Under the pieces are notes generated by a model. It searched no databases. It saw only the letters and a list, made by a program, of their open reading frames with translations, and was not told the DNA's origin. Source: Candidatus Omnitrophota bacterium (lineage in GTDB: Bacteria; Omnitrophota; Koll11; VGKN01). From it: a stretch of DNA of 8,332 nucleotides. Location of the stretch: contig VGKN01000053.1 of the NCBI GenBank assembly GCA_016867055.1, positions 1 to 8,332 of the forward strand, written 5' to 3'. The translations under genes and the position numbers were made by a program. Positions 6,076 to 8,332 of the stretch are shown here, in pieces (within the stretch, counting starts at the first letter, position 1; the number at the start of each line of letters is the position of its first letter).

Positions 6076-6135
6076 CGTTATAGAGTTATAGGGTTAAAAC
6101 CCAAGCAACTCAAGTAACGCAAGTAACCCAATAAC
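6075..6135. repeat. Mirrored short tandem arrays (8-bp against 9-bp units) in the gap before the DUF4416 gene
   Basis: The left arm has three 8-bp units, GCGTTATA, GAGTTATA, GGGTTAAA (6075-6098). The right arm has 9-bp units CAAGCAACT, CAAGTAACG, CAAGTAACC and a partial CAATAAC (6102-6135). Unit by unit the arms pair: GCGTTA (6075-6080) with TAACGC (6115-6120), GAGTT (6083-6087) with AACTC (6107-6111), GGGTT (6091-6095) with AACCC (6098-6102). The variable second base of each left unit (C, A, G) is matched by its complement (G, T, C) on the right. The element starts on the last base of the upstream stop codon. No T-run of terminator type follows directly, though TTTTT occurs at 6146-6150. It leaves the next gene without an SD. 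Confidence 0.65.
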
Positions 6136-6161
6136 AAAACAATAATTTTTGATTTAACATA

Positions 6162-6695
6162 ATGGCTAAGGCAAAAAAACACCCCAAGGTAAATCTTATA
6201 ATTGGAATAATAGCAAATAAAGAAAACTTGTTCGGGAACATTAAGAAATATTTAGTAAGAAAGTTTGGAGAGATAGATTTTGAAAGCCATGTAATAGATT
6301 TCAATTTCACCACTTATTATGAAGGAGAAATGGGTAAAAATTTAAAGAGAAGATTCCTGAGTTTCAAAAATCTTATTGCGCCCCAAGAGTTATCTGATAT
6401 AAAATTATATACAAATAAACTTGAAGAAAGATTTTCAAGGAGTAAAAATAAACCAAGCAGGAATATAAATCTAGACCCCGGCTATGTAACCTCTGCAAAG
6501 CTGGTACTTGTTACAGCCAAGGATTATTTTCACAGGATATACCTTAACAGAGGCATATTCGCAGAGATAACACTATTTTTTAAAGAAGGGAGTTTCCAGC
6601 CGTTTAACTGGACCTACCCGGATTATAAGACAAAGGAATATATAGATATTTTTAATCAAATAAGAAATTTATATATAAAGAAAAGTTATGAATGA
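6162..6695 (+). CDS. DUF4416 family protein
   Basis: 177 residues, full length for DUF4416, a family of unknown function found in Omnitrophota, Nitrospirota and deltaproteobacterial lineages. The conserved blocks are present in order: FGEIDFES (35-42), FTTYYEGEMGKNLKR (49-63), LSFKNLIAPQEL (66-77), NLDPGYV (103-109), KDYFHRIYL (120-128), FAEITL (133-138) and WTYPDYKTKEY (150-160). The rich set of invariant Asp, Lys, Tyr and His residues suggests an enzyme or a ligand-binding protein, but no reaction is known to me. It is soluble with no signal peptide. The start matches the usual 'MAK...PKVxL' opening. There is no SD. Its last 8 bases overlap the start of the M48 protease gene (ATGAATGA), pointing to translational coupling. 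Confidence 0.9.
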   Translation: MAKAKKHPKVNLIIGIIANKENLFGNIKKYLVRKFGEIDFESHVIDFNFTTYYEGEMGKNLKRRFLSFKNLIAPQELSDIKLYTNKLEERFSRSKNKPSRNINLDPGYVTSAKLVLVTAKDYFHRIYLNRGIFAEITLFFKEGSFQPFNWTYPDYKTKEYIDIFNQIRNLYIKKSYE

Positions 6696-7791
6696 AATAA
6701 CTACTAAAGCAAAACAATATTCAAAGATAAAATACAAAATTTTCTTTATAAGCCTGATACTTTCGTTTGTATTTTTAGGCACAATATTATATCTTGGCAT
6801 AAGTCATATTCTAAGGGAATTTGTCTATGATTTAACAGGCAATCTGTATGCAGGCTTATTTATTTTTCTGACAATATTTGGTTTGATATACTGGTTTAGT
6901 TTTTTGCCCCTTGACTTTTACTCTGGTTATATGCTGGAGCATAAGTTTAATCTATCAAATCAGAGCCTCTTTTTATGGATTAAGAGATATCTGAAGCAGA
7001 ATATTTTATCCGCCTGCATAGCACTTCCTTTGATAGAATTATTATATTTTTTTCTTAAGAATTATCCCGAGACCTGGTGGGTTCTTATTTCTATAGCGTG
7101 GATATTCTTTAGCATAGTTCTTGTGAAACTTACACCCATCTTTATAATCCCCCTGTTTTATAAACTTACCCCCCTTAAAGATGGAAAGCTCAAAGAGAGG
7201 CTTGCAAAGTTAGTTTTATTATCGCGGATGCGGGTAAGGGATATATGTGAGGTAAATTTAAGCAAGGATACAAAAAAGGCAAGCGCTGCTTTTACAGGAA
7301 TTGGAAAATCAAGAAGGATTTTGCTATCAGATACGCTACTCTCAAATTTTAGTTACGATGAGATAGAGGTAATATTAGCTCATGAGGTAGCCCACAAGAA
7401 ATTCGCCCATATCTGGAAGCATCTTATTGCTGGCTCGGCTCTGACATTTCTGGCAGCGTTTATTTTAAAGTTTATCTTAGACAACTATAGCACAAGACTT
7501 GGTTTTTCGGGTATATATGACATAGCAAATTTTCCATTTCTTATGCTTTATTTTCTAATATTTGAGATTGTTTTTTTGCCTCTTCAAAACGCCTTTTCAA
7601 GGCATCTTGAAGCACAGGCAGATAAACACGCATTGGTTCTTACAAAGAATAAGCCCGCCTTTATATCCGCAATGGAGAAATTAGCCAGTCAAAACCTTGC
7701 CGATAAAGAACCTCCCATTTTAATGGAACTGCTTATATACGACCATCCGCCGATAGCAAAGCGAATAAAATTTGCCGAAAATTCTAAATAG
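6688..7791 (+). CDS. Ste24/CAAX-type M48 zinc metalloprotease, integral membrane
   Basis: 367 residues. The zinc site is H232-E-V-A-H236 with the third ligand E308 in 'RHLEAQADKHA' (305-314), the HExxH + E/AD pattern of M48. Hydrophobic segments lie at about 17-40, 54-73, 104-123, 128-156, 247-265 and 284-300, as in Ste24 homologues. The 'SAAFTGIGKSRRILLSDTLL' block (about 199-218) and the 'YDHPPIAKRI' end (351-360) are typical of CAAX prenyl protease 1-like members. In bacteria such enzymes are thought to degrade or process membrane proteins; no prenylated substrate is implied. The N-terminus carries an FYSGYMLEHKFNLSNQS block (77-93), again Ste24-like and not HtpX-like. The start overlaps the DUF4416 gene by 8 bp, and the stop is 2 bp before the helicase start, so the three genes are probably co-transcribed. 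Confidence 0.92.
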   Translation: MNEITTKAKQYSKIKYKIFFISLILSFVFLGTILYLGISHILREFVYDLTGNLYAGLFIFLTIFGLIYWFSFLPLDFYSGYMLEHKFNLSNQSLFLWIKRYLKQNILSACIALPLIELLYFFLKNYPETWWVLISIAWIFFSIVLVKLTPIFIIPLFYKLTPLKDGKLKERLAKLVLLSRMRVRDICEVNLSKDTKKASAAFTGIGKSRRILLSDTLLSNFSYDEIEVILAHEVAHKKFAHIWKHLIAGSALTFLAAFILKFILDNYSTRLGFSGIYDIANFPFLMLYFLIFEIVFLPLQNAFSRHLEAQADKHALVLTKNKPAFISAMEKLASQNLADKEPPILMELLIYDHPPIAKRIKFAENSK

Positions 7792-7793
7792 AA

Positions 7794-8332
7794 ATGAGAC
7801 GCTATATTCTTAAGGAACCTCCCCGTCCAGAAGTTTCTAAAAAGATAGATTACGAAAATGATTTAAATTCCCAGCAGTATAAGGTAGTTACTGATTCAGA
7901 GGGTCCTGTTTTAGTCTTGGCGGGGGCGGGAAGCGGAAAGACAAGAACACTTATTTATAGGGTAGCATATCTGCTTGAAGGCCAAATAAAACCTGAAGAT
8001 ATATTGCTGGTTACCTTCACCAACAAGGCGGCAAGAGAAATGTCAAACAGGGTGGAATTGCTTTTAGGGAAGAAACCAAAAGGCCTATGGTGCGGGACAT
8101 TTCACCATATCGCAAACAGGTGCCTGCGCCACTATGCAGAGAAATTAGGTTATACAAGAGACTTTTTCATTCTGGATGAAGAGGATAGCCTTCAATTGAT
8201 AAAATCCTCCTACGAGGATTTGAAAAAATCTTCTTATTCAGGTTTGTTCCCAAAACCCAATATAATACAGTCCATAATAAGCTTTGCAACTAACAGTACG
8301 GACAAAATAGAATCCGCGATAAAGGAAAAATA
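7794..8332 (+). CDS. UvrD/PcrA-family DNA helicase, N-terminal part (3' truncated by window edge)
   Basis: The frame runs from the ATG at 7794 off the right edge, giving 179 residues of an expected 650-750. Superfamily 1A motifs are seen in order: the Q-motif LNSQQ (24-28), Walker A AGAGSGKT (43-50), motif Ia LVTFTNKAAREM (72-83), and motif Ib GTFHHIANRCLR (101-112), followed by 'FILDEED' (about 123-129). UvrD-type helicases unwind 3'-5' in nucleotide-excision and mismatch repair and in clearing blocked forks. The 'GTFHHIANR' form and the 'RYILKEPP' leader recall a subgroup of UvrD-like helicases in deep-branching bacteria more than enterobacterial UvrD, so no symbol is given. The gene starts 2 bp after the protease stop without a clear SD, which suggests coupling. 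Motifs II to VI lie outside the window. Confidence 0.92.
   Translation, partial: MRRYILKEPPRPEVSKKIDYENDLNSQQYKVVTDSEGPVLVLAGAGSGKTRTLIYRVAYLLEGQIKPEDILLVTFTNKAAREMSNRVELLLGKKPKGLWCGTFHHIANRCLRHYAEKLGYTRDFFILDEEDSLQLIKSSYEDLKKSSYSGLFPKPNIIQSIISFATNSTDKIESAIKEK

Noticed and set aside
6075..6135. CRISPR-like array
   Set aside because: Units of 8-9 bp are directly adjacent with no spacers, and no cas genes are present; the same applies to the heptads at 2022-2095.

Overview
The window is a gene-dense, AT-rich bacterial segment with every gene on the + strand. It carries a V/A-type ATPase operon end rather than the usual F-type enzyme. It also has a DUF4416 gene, a PilT-like ATPase, a UvrD-type helicase with the N-terminus common in deep-branching Gram-negative lineages, and many genes without a Shine-Dalgarno sequence. 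Together these suggest an uncultivated anaerobic lineage of the Omnitrophota (OP3)/Nitrospirota/Elusimicrobiota kind. Omnitrophota is my best guess, but it rests on gene content and feel, not on a search.

Layout. Positions 1-2725 hold the end of a V-type ATPase operon: subunit A (5' end outside the window), subunit B and subunit D. Two non-coding insertions interrupt this operon. One is a nested-palindrome element of about 147 bp between A and B. The other is a pair of oppositely oriented 7-bp tandem arrays that overlaps the last codons of B and fills the B-D gap. Positions 2754-4190 are a separate unit: a good sigma70-type promoter followed by a PilZ-PilT fusion ATPase. Positions 4191-4718 hold a non-coding stretch with a GC-rich hairpin, a small zinc-ribbon membrane protein and another hairpin. 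From 4719 to the right edge there is a tight run of genes: an unrecognised putative helix-turn-helix protein, a short QueG-like iron-sulfur protein, a DUF4416 protein, a Ste24/CAAX-type M48 protease and the N-terminal third or so of a UvrD/PcrA-family helicase. The last three overlap or nearly touch and look like one transcription unit.

What is most worth a second look. The window contains no obvious new defence or mobile system. Its unexplained structure lies in the gene junctions: the cloverleaf-like element at 470-616, and two mirrored tandem-array hairpins (2022-2095 and 6075-6135). The two hairpins share an unusual design: short tandem units facing an inverted copy of themselves, beginning at the 3' end of one gene and ending just before an SD-less next gene. 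In the second array the variable base of each unit on one arm is complementary to the matching unit on the other arm. The PilZ-PilT fusion, with non-canonical residues in both the c-di-GMP motif and the ATPase boxes, is the most interesting protein.
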